31,323 bases of DNA. Origin: an uncultured Verrucomicrobiales bacterium (GTDB lineage: Bacteria > Verrucomicrobiota > Verrucomicrobiae > Limisphaerales > CANJSG01). The number at the start of each line of letters is the position of its first letter. Position 1 is the stretch's first letter. The notes under the pieces were generated by a model. That model was not told where the DNA came from, made no database searches, and worked only from the letters and a program-made list of their open reading frames with translations. The translations under genes were made by a program, and so were the position numbers. The DNA lies in NCBI GenBank assembly GCA_946480965.1, contig CAMLMI010000009.1:1-31323 (forward strand), read 5' to 3'. This document shows positions 24,237 through 31,323 of this stretch, one piece after another.

Positions 24237-25673
24237 CTAGGTCGTGGCTTTCGGCGTGTCGAACGGATTCCGGCCCAACAACCAACCGGCCAAGAGGCAG
24301 GCGATCCAGGCGATGCCGGGAATGTAGAGGTTGAACTCGCTCAACCCCTGGATCTGGATGGCCAACCACCCCAGCAACGCCGCTTGATGGATGGGATGGG
24401 GCGAAACCGAGCGCAAGAGAGCCCAGCCGGTCGCGCCGATCCAAGCGATGAACAACACAAAGCCCGGCCAACCCGAGTCGCTGGCCTGTTCCAAGTAGTC
24501 GTTGTGGGCCAGCCGGGCCATTTCGGACTCCGGCGCTTTCATGCGCTGGTAGGGAATCTGGAAGGTGCCGGGACCGGTGCCGAAGACGGGTTCGGCTTTG
24601 GAAACGGCCCAAGCGGCGCGCCAGTAGTCGAAGCGGGACTCCACGCTTTGCGCGCCTTTCTGGAAATACCCGGCGTAGCGCAAACCAAACGCCGTCAACC
24701 CGAGGACCGTGACACCCAAGGTGATGCCGACTTTCAGTTTCACCGACCAAGGCCGCAACCAGATCGCCACCACCCCGATGGCGACGGCGATCAACCAGGC
24801 GGACTTGGAGCCCGACCACGCCAGACACGCTCCGGCGACCGTCGCGACTCCGGCCATCAGGGCGAACCGTAGTCCTTTGGCCCAAGCCGCCCCGGCCGTG
24901 TAGAGCCACGCCAACGCCAGCGGCAGCAGGAGCAGGATGCCGCCGGCGAAGGTGTTCGGGTAAACGAACGTGCCGTAGATGCGGTTGCTCATGGCCTTCT
25001 TGCGCAGCGCTTCGTCCGTCACGCTACCGACCAGGGCGTTGGTGGAGGCCAGGCTGCCGGAAAGCACTTGTTCCCGGATCTGCTGCAATCCGCCAAAGTG
25101 CTGGTCCCAACCGGCCCACAGCGAATAGCCCAAGGCCAGCAGCAACGGCGTCCAGAACCAGGGAGCATGCACCGGCTGCAAATGCCGCAGGATGAAGAGG
25201 CCGAAGGCGAAGCAAACGAGGCATCCGATGAATTGGGCCAGCGTCACCGAGGTCAGGTGGGCGTTGATCGTCTGGGTGGCCGCAAGGCATTGCCAGCCCA
25301 GCCAAGCCAAACCCAGCAACAGACAGCGGATCGGCCACGGAGAGTCGAAGCGAAACCCCGGTTTCAGCCCGGTCCGCGAACACATCAAGACCGTTGCCAA
25401 TCCCAGCGCGAGCAGCAGTTGGTAACCCCAGGAGATCGGCCAGAATTGCAGGGCCAGTTCCACCACGTTGACCGGCGCGACAATCAGCTTGGTGAAGATG
25501 ACCGGGTTGCCCTGCTTGACGAAGATCAGGCCGAAAACGATCCCGGCGAACAGGCAGAACCACGGGGGCAATCCCGGCAACGCGGGCTGGCGCGAAGGTG
25601 GCGGCGATGGTTTCGACGGTTTCAACGGGCGGGATTCCAACCGACGACCGGCGCGGAGGCGAGCCCGGAGCAT
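24237..25673 (-). CDS. O-antigen ligase / Wzy_C family membrane protein
   Basis: From ATG 25673 (MLRARLRAGRR) it has 478 residues; ATG 25736 (MGRSLPVAL) is possible but would overlap the divergent gene's start codon. About ten to twelve hydrophobic helices are visible, e.g. WFCLFAGIVFGLIF, YQLLLALGLATVLMC, CLLLGLAWLGWQCLA, GGILLLLPLALAWLYTAG and AWLIAVAIGVVAIWL. The large loop near the C-terminus carries the family motif around FGTGPGTFQIPYQRM and HNDYLEQASDSGWPG. Such proteins join or polymerise surface glycans, or glycosylate proteins, on the outer face of the inner membrane. No glycan-synthesis genes are nearby to show the substrate. aroQ follows 15 bp downstream. Confidence 0.85.
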   Translation of the reverse strand: MLRARLRAGRRLESRPLKPSKPSPPPSRQPALPGLPPWFCLFAGIVFGLIFVKQGNPVIFTKLIVAPVNVVELALQFWPISWGYQLLLALGLATVLMCSRTGLKPGFRFDSPWPIRCLLLGLAWLGWQCLAATQTINAHLTSVTLAQFIGCLVCFAFGLFILRHLQPVHAPWFWTPLLLALGYSLWAGWDQHFGGLQQIREQVLSGSLASTNALVGSVTDEALRKKAMSNRIYGTFVYPNTFAGGILLLLPLALAWLYTAGAAWAKGLRFALMAGVATVAGACLAWSGSKSAWLIAVAIGVVAIWLRPWSVKLKVGITLGVTVLGLTAFGLRYAGYFQKGAQSVESRFDYWRAAWAVSKAEPVFGTGPGTFQIPYQRMKAPESEMARLAHNDYLEQASDSGWPGFVLFIAWIGATGWALLRSVSPHPIHQAALLGWLAIQIQGLSEFNLYIPGIAWIACLLAGWLLGRNPFDTPKATT

Positions 25674-25739
25674 GGGCCGAAAGAGGCACGACTTCGCGCT
25701 TGAAAGCCGCAAGGCGACCGGAAGACTCCGGCCCATGCT
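25669..25739. promoter_or_regulatory. Inverted repeat spanning the two divergent start codons
   Basis: AGCATGGGCCG (25669-25679) and its exact complement CGGCCCATGCT (25729-25739) contain, on their respective strands, the ATG at 25673 of the ligase-like gene and the ATG at 25735 of the TIG gene. Both genes thus start in the same 11-base context, with 61 bp between them that must hold both promoters. Whether this symmetry is an operator or an accident is not known. Confidence 0.4.
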
Positions 25740-27897
25740 TGGCGTTGCGCGTATTGGGGAGGCATTCCGTCTCTGGGTGGTGGTGGGAATCCTGTGGGCC
25801 GTTTCGGCCAAGGCGGTTCCGGTGATCACGAATGTATCTCCTGCTTTTGGGACGCCGGGCTCCCAACAGGAGATCAATATCTTCGGAACCGGCTTTGGCA
25901 GCTCCGGCGCATTTTCGGTCCATTTCGGAAACGTCGCGGCGGTCAATCCGTTCCGCGCTTCGCAGAACCAGATCAACGCCAAGGTGCCGGCCAATGCCGT
26001 GACCGCGCCCATCACCGTCACCGTGCTGGGCCAAGCCACCATCACGACCAACAACTTCGTGGTGCTGCGCGGCCAGCCCTACATCACCGCCTTCACCCCC
26101 ACGGGTCGGACCAACGACACCATCTCGATCTATGGTTCCAACCTGCTGGGGTCGAAGATCTGGCTCGGCGGCGCCTTGGCGTCGAACCCCGTCCAAGGCC
26201 CGGCCATTGGCGAAGTCCGAGTTGTTGTGCCCGCCGGAGCGGTGCCGGGACCGATCCTCGCCAGCAACGCCGCCAGCGTCACCTGGGGCACGTTCACCAC
26301 GCGGTCGAACTTCTTCCCCATCGGTGGCGGCCCGATCATCACCAGTTTCACGCCGGTGCGCGGCGGGCCGGGCACCGAGGTCTCGATCTTCGGTCTGAAC
26401 TTCTTCAACGGGAACACGGCCGTTTTCTTCGGCACCAACGCCGCCACCCAAGTGGTCTTCGTCTCGGCCAACGGCACCCAGGTCAACGCCAAGGCTCCGG
26501 CCAACGTTTACACCGCACCGATCCGGGTCATCACGCCGTATGGCACCAACACGACCTCGACCAATTTCATCGTGGGCCTCGCGCCCGAGATCAGCGGCTT
26601 TAATCCGCCGCACGGCCCGGTCGGAACCGAGGTGACGATCGACGGGCAGAACTTCGTCGTGGGGGGCACGACCGTCCGGCTCAACGGCACCAATGTCGCC
26701 TCCGTCACGGTCACATCCGACACCCAGCTCAAGGCCCGGGTGCAGGCCAACGCCTCCTCCGGCGTCTTCACCGTCGCCACGGCCTTCGGCACAAATTCCT
26801 CGTCCAGCAACTTCGTCGTCACCGGCCGCGCACCGCTCATTTCCAGCTTCAATCCGCCGAACGGCACCATCGGCACCTCCGTCGCCATCCACGGCGAAAA
26901 CCTGATCGACGTGACCAACGTGACCTTTGGCGGCGTGCGTTCGCTCTCCTTCCAGGCCACGTCGCCCGGCCAGATCACGGCCGTCGTGCCGGTGGGCGCG
27001 TCGAACGGTCCGGTCTCGGTGCGCAATCCGTATGGCGTCGCGACCACCACGACCAACTTCCATCTGCCGCCGATCATCTCGTCGCTGAATCCCACCTCCG
27101 CGCCGCTCGGCGGCACCATCACCGTCGCGGGCACGAATCTCTCCGGAGCGACGGAAGTGCGTTTCCACGGCCAGCTCGCGAACTTCACCGTGGTGAACAA
27201 CGGCGCGGTCACGGCCGTGGTTCCGCTCACCGCCACCAATGGCTTCGTCACCATCCTCACGCCCGGCGGCGTCACCAATAGCCCGGCCCCCTTCATCATC
27301 ATGCCCAGCGCCGATCTGGCCGTGTCCATCGCCCTCGACCGCGATCCTTCCGTGGTGAACGAAATCCTGCTCCTCTCCGCCAGCGTCACCAACAAAGGCC
27401 CCAACACCGCGTCGAACGTGGTGCTCTCCATCGAAAAGCCGTTCTTCTTCCAGATCCTGTCCGCCAGCGCGACGGCCGGGACCGCCTCGACCAACAGCCT
27501 TGGAGGTTCCGTTGCGTTGACCGCGTTGCCCAAGGGCTCGGTGCTCACGCTGACGCTGCGCTGCAAGGCGCTCTCGGCGGCCGCCACCGAAATCGGAGCC
27601 GAGGTCACATCCACCACCGCCGACCTGATCACGAGCAACAACGAGGTGAACCGCTTCGTCACCACCATCGCGCAGCCGCCGGAACTGGATATTTTCCCGG
27701 CCGGTGAAGCCGGCGTGGCGCTGCGCTGGTCGCTGACCTATTCCAACTTCACCGTCGAGAGATCGACCAATATGCCGTCGGGAGGGAATTGGGTGGCCCT
27801 GACCAACTCGCCCAGCGTCGTGAGCAACGGTTTCCAGATGACGCGCCAGGCGACGAACGGGACGGAGTTCTTCCGGCTGATCCGCGCCGCGCCCTGA
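25735..27897 (+). CDS. Secreted protein with six IPT/TIG repeats, a DUF11-like domain and a C-terminal beta domain
   Basis: The protein has 720 residues from ATG 25735. A signal peptide (LWVVVGILWAVSAKA, cleavage near residue 27) shows it is exported; readings upstream of this ATG are rejected. Six IPT/TIG immunoglobulin-like units of roughly 80-90 residues follow, each opening with a form of P-x-I-[ST]-x-[FLV]-x-P and ending in NF or PF: ITNVSPAFGTPGS, ITAFTPTGRTND, ITSFTPVRGGPGT, ISGFNPPHGPVGT, ISSFNPPNGTIGT, ISSLNPTSAPLGG. Then comes a DUF11/CARDB-like domain (SADLAVSIALDRDPSVVNEI, VTNKGPNTASNVVLSI) and a C-terminal domain (LRWSLTYSNFTVERSTN ... TEFFRLI) common at the end of verrucomicrobial secreted proteins. 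It lacks catalytic motifs, so an adhesive or structural surface role is likely. It ends at a strong terminator shared with the convergent gene. Confidence 0.88.
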   Translation: MLGVARIGEAFRLWVVVGILWAVSAKAVPVITNVSPAFGTPGSQQEINIFGTGFGSSGAFSVHFGNVAAVNPFRASQNQINAKVPANAVTAPITVTVLGQATITTNNFVVLRGQPYITAFTPTGRTNDTISIYGSNLLGSKIWLGGALASNPVQGPAIGEVRVVVPAGAVPGPILASNAASVTWGTFTTRSNFFPIGGGPIITSFTPVRGGPGTEVSIFGLNFFNGNTAVFFGTNAATQVVFVSANGTQVNAKAPANVYTAPIRVITPYGTNTTSTNFIVGLAPEISGFNPPHGPVGTEVTIDGQNFVVGGTTVRLNGTNVASVTVTSDTQLKARVQANASSGVFTVATAFGTNSSSSNFVVTGRAPLISSFNPPNGTIGTSVAIHGENLIDVTNVTFGGVRSLSFQATSPGQITAVVPVGASNGPVSVRNPYGVATTTTNFHLPPIISSLNPTSAPLGGTITVAGTNLSGATEVRFHGQLANFTVVNNGAVTAVVPLTATNGFVTILTPGGVTNSPAPFIIMPSADLAVSIALDRDPSVVNEILLLSASVTNKGPNTASNVVLSIEKPFFFQILSASATAGTASTNSLGGSVALTALPKGSVLTLTLRCKALSAAATEIGAEVTSTTADLITSNNEVNRFVTTIAQPPELDIFPAGEAGVALRWSLTYSNFTVERSTNMPSGGNWVALTNSPSVVSNGFQMTRQATNGTEFFRLIRAAP

Positions 27898-27990
27898 TTC
27901 CCAGACGGCGCGGCGAAGCGGGAGCGATTCTTCCCCCTGCCGCGCTCATGGGGGCGGACCGATCGAGCTAGAAGGTTGGTGGAGCCAAAG

Positions 27991-28028
27991 AAAACCCCTC
28001 ATCCCGTCGAACGGGATGAGGGGTTTTT
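27991..28028. terminator. Bidirectional intrinsic terminator between convergent genes
   Basis: A perfect 17-bp stem (27991-28007, AAAACCCCTCATCCCGT, with 28011-28027) and a 3-nt loop lie between the stop of the TIG gene (27897, plus) and the stop of the large surface-protein gene (28050, minus). An A-run on the left and TTTTT on the right let it end transcripts from either side. Confidence 0.95.
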
Positions 28029-28049
28029 GGTTTGTTGCCGGAGCGGGTT

Positions 28050-31000
28050 TTACTCCGCCTTCGCCCCGTAGAAGCGCAGCGTCGCCGAGCCTGCGGTGGT
28101 GTCGATGAACTCGAACACGCCGGGGCTGGTTTCGCTGGCCGATCCCAAGGTGCTCCACGCCGACATCGGCGAGGACAGGTCGCTTCCGGCCACGACCCTG
28201 AGATCCGCTCCAGCCGCCGCGGTGAACGTCACCCGCATGGTGCCGTCGGCGAGCCGCTGGATGCCGGTGAGCACGGGCACGACGACCGGCACGGCGGCAA
28301 TGGTGAACGACCGCTCGGGCGCGAACTCCGAACCCGCGTAGCCGCCATCCACCGACTGGACGCTCCAGTAGTAGGTGCCGGGCGGCAGGGCGAGCACGGC
28401 GTTGGTCGCGAGCTGGCGGTTGCCCAAGCCCTGGAGCCGGCGCGTGCCGTCCGGTCCGGCGGCGGCGGCCACGATGTCGGAGCCGCCGGGCGCGGTGCCG
28501 ATGCGCATGCTGTAGGAGAGGCCGGAGGCGGGGGTTTCCGGATCGGAACCGGCGGTCCAGAGCAGGACGACTCCACCGGTCGTCGGAATGGCCTCCATCA
28601 TGGCGGGCGGCTGCGGGAGGCGGTTCGCTTCGGGCGAGAGGTTCTTCCGGATCGCGGCGAAGACGCCTTCCGAGGAAGTGCCGGTCAGGAGCAGGTCCAG
28701 CCGTCCGTCCGTGTCGATGTCCGCCCACGAACCCAGGCTGCTGCCGACGGCGTCGAGGTCCGTCGCGACGACCACGAAGCCTTCCGGTGTATTGCGGAAT
28801 AGGCCCGCGACTTCTTCGCCTTGGCCGTCGCCCGCCAGGAAGAGATCGGGCCGTCCGTCGTTGTCGTAGTCGCCCCAGGTGAGGGAACCATCCACGAAGC
28901 CCGGCAGAGCGGCCTCGGCCAGCTCAAAGCCGTTTCCGGTGTTGCGCCACACCTGGCAGAGGAGAATGCCGTCCATTTCGGGGTGCAGGCCCGAGAGGGC
29001 GAGATCCAGGAGGCCGTCGCCGTCATGGTCCTGCCACGCCGCGCTGCTGCGCGCGACGGCCGGGATGGAGTGTCCGATCCGTTCGAACCCTTCGCCAGTG
29101 TTGCGGAAGACGGCCGTGATCGCGCCCGCGTCGCTCCAGTTGGTGCTGCCCGTGAGCAGCAGATCGGCCCAGCCGTCGTTGTCGTAGTCGCCCCAGGCCG
29201 CTTGGCCGGCGCGCACCGGAGGCAGTCCGGCCTCGACCCGCTCGAAACCGTCGGGGGTGTTTCTCCAGAGCTCGGCGAGGATCGCGCCGCCATCCCGGTC
29301 GGATTCGCCGGTGATCAGCAGGTCGATGCGCCCGTCGTTGTCGTGGTCGCCCCAGGCCAACGATCCTCGGGCCGATCCGGGGAACGGAACCTCCATCTGC
29401 GCGAAGCCCTCGCCGGTGTTGCGCCACAACTGGGTGACGAATCCTTCGCCCGTGTCGCCGGAGACGGCGAAGTCTAGGAGACCGTCGTTGTCATAGTCGC
29501 CCCAAGCCGCCGTGGCCTGCGCCAGTCCGGGGAGTCCCGGGATCGCGACGCCGGTGAAGGTCGAGCCGGTGTTGCGCCACAGGCGCGAGGGCATGGCGCT
29601 GTCGCGACCCACCAGGAGCAGATCCACGAGCCCGTCGTTGTCGTGGTCGCCCCAGGCCGGCACGCCGTTCACAAGGTCGGGAATGGGAGGCACCCACAGG
29701 AAGGACTGCGTGGCCACGCTGCGGTCCTGGCCAAGGGCCGTTCCCCCGGAGTTCACCGCGACGAGGCGGTAGTGATAGGTCGTGCCGGGCTGAAGACCGC
29801 TGACCGCGGCGCTGACCGCGATCTCGGCCGAACCGGCACCGACGCTGTTGGTGGCGGTGCGGGAGCCGTAGCTGGTGGTCGCACCATGCTCGAAGTAGTA
29901 GCTCGTGACCGCGCCGTTCGGATTGACCGTGCCGTTCAGCACCGCTCCGTTCGTCGTGATGCCGGTCGCGGCCAAGGTGGCGACCGCCGGTGCGGACTGG
30001 GACGCCGTGGTGGCGAACACCTGGTTGCTGCCGGTGGTGGCGCCGATGGCGTTGTCCGCGACGAGGCGGAAGACGTATTCGGTGTCGGACGCCAAGCCCG
30101 AGAGTCCGGCCGAAACGTTCACGGGCTGGTTTCCGGCCGGGAGCGAGTTCGTGGCGGTGGAGAGCCACTGTTCGGGCGGCGGACCCTGGAGCCGAGGTCC
30201 GGTGCCGTAGGTGGCGTTGAAGAAGGCCATCGTGTTCGTGCAGGCCTCCAGCGGCACGGCGTTGGTGAAGAGCGCGATCTCCGCGATCCAGCCCTTGAAG
30301 AAGCCGTAGCTCTGGCCGCTGGCCTTGCCGATCGTGCCCGGCGAGGTGTCGCTCACCTGCGGGGCGGTGAAATCCTCCACCCAGGATTCGCCGTTGACCC
30401 AGACCACGGTGTGCGAGCCCTGCTTGCGCACCATGAGGGTGAAGGTGTCCGGGGCCGGGGCCCAGATGCCGTAGGGGGACGGGGAGCGGTTCGCCCCGCC
30501 GCCGGCGGTGCCGTTGTTGCGGCGCGCCGCCCAGAAGCCGTCGAACCGGTCCTTGTCGAACAGCCGCGCGTGGTCCGGCGCGCCGTTGGCCCGGGCCGTG
30601 ACGAAGACGGTGAAGTCGCCGATCCGGTTGGTGAGTGCGGGCACGTTCCAGAAATCGCCGCCGTCGAACTGCCAGGCGGGCTGGCCGTTCAGGACGTTCT
30701 GGCGGAATGCGGGCCGCGCGTTGCCGCTCGCGGTGGCGGTGTAGCCGTTGCCGGTCAGGTCGCCGTTGCTGTCGATCAGTTGCCCCTCGGCCGCGTTGGT
30801 CATGTGGCGGGCGGCCCACCAGGCGATCAGCCCTTCACCGGTGAAACCGGTCGGCTGCTCCGTTGGCTCCGCCGGGATCGGGGCATACTCGAAATGGTAG
30901 CTCGTGGCCGCGCCGTTCGGGTTCACCGTGCCGTTCAGCACCGCCCCGTTCGTCGTGATGCCGCTCGCGGCCAAGGTCGTGACCGTGGGCGCGGGCTGGA

Positions 31001-31323
31001 TGGCCGTGGTGGTGAAGGACTGGCTGCCACCTAGAGTGGTTCCGCCGGAGTTCACCGCGACGAGGCGGTAGTGGCGGGTCGTGCTGGAAGGCAGACCAGA
31101 AAGCGAAGCATTGACCGACACCGCCGAAGTTCCGGAGCCCGCGCTGGTCGTGGCGGTCTGGGAACCGTAGCTGGTGGTTGCGCCATACTCGAAATAGTAG
31201 CTGGTGGCCGCGCCGTTCGGGTTCACCGTGCCGTTCAGCACCGCCCCGTTCGTCGTGATGCCGCTCGCGGCCAAGGTCGTGACCGTGGGCGCGGGCTGGA
31301 TGGCCGTGGTGGTGAAGGACTGG
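28050..31323 (-). CDS. Large surface protein: FN3-like repeats, inserted LamG domain, seven FG-GAP/VCBS repeats (5' end outside window)
   Basis: The frame is open through the right edge, so the N-terminus is not seen; at least 1090 residues are present. Order from the edge: FN3-like repeats of about 100 residues (NGTVNPNGAATSYYFEYG...TRHYRLVAVNSGG); a LamG/concanavalin-like domain (about nt 30162-30884: AWQFDGGDFWNVPALTNRIG, GSHTVVWVNGESWVEDF, FKGWIAEIALFTNA) placed inside one such repeat; another FN3-like unit; then seven FG-GAP/VCBS repeats (about 28638-29657) with calcium-type motifs such as AWGDHDNDGLVDLLLVG. Seven units fit a seven-bladed beta-propeller. The tail has another FN3-like domain (LLWTAGSDPETPASGLSYSM, GTYYWSVQSVDGG) and a final beta domain. 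No catalytic motif is visible; adhesion or carbohydrate binding outside the cell is likely. Confidence 0.88.
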   Translation of the reverse strand, partial: QSFTTTAIQPAPTVTTLAASGITTNGAVLNGTVNPNGAATSYYFEYGATTSYGSQTATTSAGSGTSAVSVNASLSGLPSSTTRHYRLVAVNSGGTTLGGSQSFTTTAIQPAPTVTTLAASGITTNGAVLNGTVNPNGAATSYHFEYAPIPAEPTEQPTGFTGEGLIAWWAARHMTNAAEGQLIDSNGDLTGNGYTATASGNARPAFRQNVLNGQPAWQFDGGDFWNVPALTNRIGDFTVFVTARANGAPDHARLFDKDRFDGFWAARRNNGTAGGGANRSPSPYGIWAPAPDTFTLMVRKQGSHTVVWVNGESWVEDFTAPQVSDTSPGTIGKASGQSYGFFKGWIAEIALFTNAVPLEACTNTMAFFNATYGTGPRLQGPPPEQWLSTATNSLPAGNQPVNVSAGLSGLASDTEYVFRLVADNAIGATTGSNQVFATTASQSAPAVATLAATGITTNGAVLNGTVNPNGAVTSYYFEHGATTSYGSRTATNSVGAGSAEIAVSAAVSGLQPGTTYHYRLVAVNSGGTALGQDRSVATQSFLWVPPIPDLVNGVPAWGDHDNDGLVDLLLVGRDSAMPSRLWRNTGSTFTGVAIPGLPGLAQATAAWGDYDNDGLLDFAVSGDTGEGFVTQLWRNTGEGFAQMEVPFPGSARGSLAWGDHDNDGRIDLLITGESDRDGGAILAELWRNTPDGFERVEAGLPPVRAGQAAWGDYDNDGWADLLLTGSTNWSDAGAITAVFRNTGEGFERIGHSIPAVARSSAAWQDHDGDGLLDLALSGLHPEMDGILLCQVWRNTGNGFELAEAALPGFVDGSLTWGDYDNDGRPDLFLAGDGQGEEVAGLFRNTPEGFVVVATDLDAVGSSLGSWADIDTDGRLDLLLTGTSSEGVFAAIRKNLSPEANRLPQPPAMMEAIPTTGGVVLLWTAGSDPETPASGLSYSMRIGTAPGGSDIVAAAAGPDGTRRLQGLGNRQLATNAVLALPPGTYYWSVQSVDGGYAGSEFAPERSFTIAAVPVVVPVLTGIQRLADGTMRVTFTAAAGADLRVVAGSDLSSPMSAWSTLGSASETSPGVFEFIDTTAGSATLRFYGAKAE
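30884..31023. repeat. First copy of a near-identical 140-bp repeat in the surface-protein gene
   Basis: This segment matches 31184-31323 base for base except for about two positions (near 30896 and 30903), at an offset of exactly 300 bp (100 codons). It encodes the first half of an FN3-like unit. A diverged third copy lies near 29890-29990. Similarity stops at about 30884, which is where the LamG domain has been inserted. Confidence 0.92.
31184..31323. repeat. Second copy of the 140-bp repeat, running into the right edge
   Basis: This copy is separated from the first by exactly 300 bp and continues to the last base of the window, so further copies may follow outside it. Near-identity at the DNA level, not only in protein, points to recent duplication or gene conversion and allows copy-number change by recombination. 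Confidence 0.92.

Noticed and set aside
25024..27168. A 714-codon minus-strand frame spanning the ligase and TIG genes
   Set aside because: It is partly antisense to the TIG gene and out of frame in the ligase gene, with no signal peptide or domain.
28850..29660. Regularly spaced short repeats resembling a CRISPR array
   Set aside because: The spacing is about 150 bp or multiples and the repeats (around GTCGTTGTCGTAGTCGCCCC) encode the DxDxDG blocks of FG-GAP units in an open gene.

Overview
The window looks like a stretch of chromosome from a high-GC member of the Verrucomicrobiota, probably near the Limisphaerales/Pedosphaera group. The evidence is a DUF1592/DUF1588 cytochrome plus DUF1552 pair, an ECF sigma factor with a membrane-anchored coiled-coil extension, verrucomicrobial-style secreted proteins (TIG ladder, FN3-like/LamG/FG-GAP), and palindromic intergenic repeats. 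This is placement from gene content by eye; no phylogeny was run. No tRNA, rRNA, CRISPR array, insertion sequence or prophage was seen, and coding density is high.

Layout, left to right. (1) 1-2306, plus strand: a polarity-type GTPase module made of a roadblock-ended Pro/Ala-rich protein (cut by the left edge), an MglA-like small GTPase and a second roadblock protein. (2) 2370-3898, minus: endonuclease III, then a lipoate ligase/octanoyltransferase-family protein, with a long inverted repeat between them. (3) 4069-6653, plus: an ECF sigma factor fused to a transmembrane/coiled-coil/C-terminal domain, overlapped by 4 bp by a partner gene with the same layout minus the sigma part. A decayed 3' end of a GH10 xylanase-like gene follows on the minus strand. 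(4) 6851-10800, plus: the DUF1592-type haem protein and Tat-exported DUF1552 protein, overlapping by 4 bp. (5) 10836-15197, minus: lipoprotein endonuclease/exonuclease/phosphatase, SRPBCC protein, orphan ABC-2 permease, dipeptide-epimerase-like enolase-superfamily enzyme and SDR oxidoreductase. (6) 15469-19207, plus: a tight three-gene operon of a soluble double-GAF histidine kinase, an Mla-type ABC ATPase that has lost every catalytic motif, and an MlaD/MCE protein. No MlaE permease or response regulator is nearby. (7) 19200-25673, minus: WYL regulator, rho, accC-accB, aroQ and an O-antigen-ligase-like membrane protein. Three good intrinsic terminators divide this block. (8) 25735-31323: a secreted six-TIG-repeat protein on plus, convergent through a 17-bp-stem terminator with a very large minus-strand surface protein that runs off the right edge.

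The best leads are the catalytically dead Mla ATPase coupled to a histidine kinase, the membrane-tethered sigma factor with its look-alike partner, and the LamG domain inserted inside an FN3-like repeat of the large surface protein. A set of distinct palindromic repeats sits only in the intergenic gaps.
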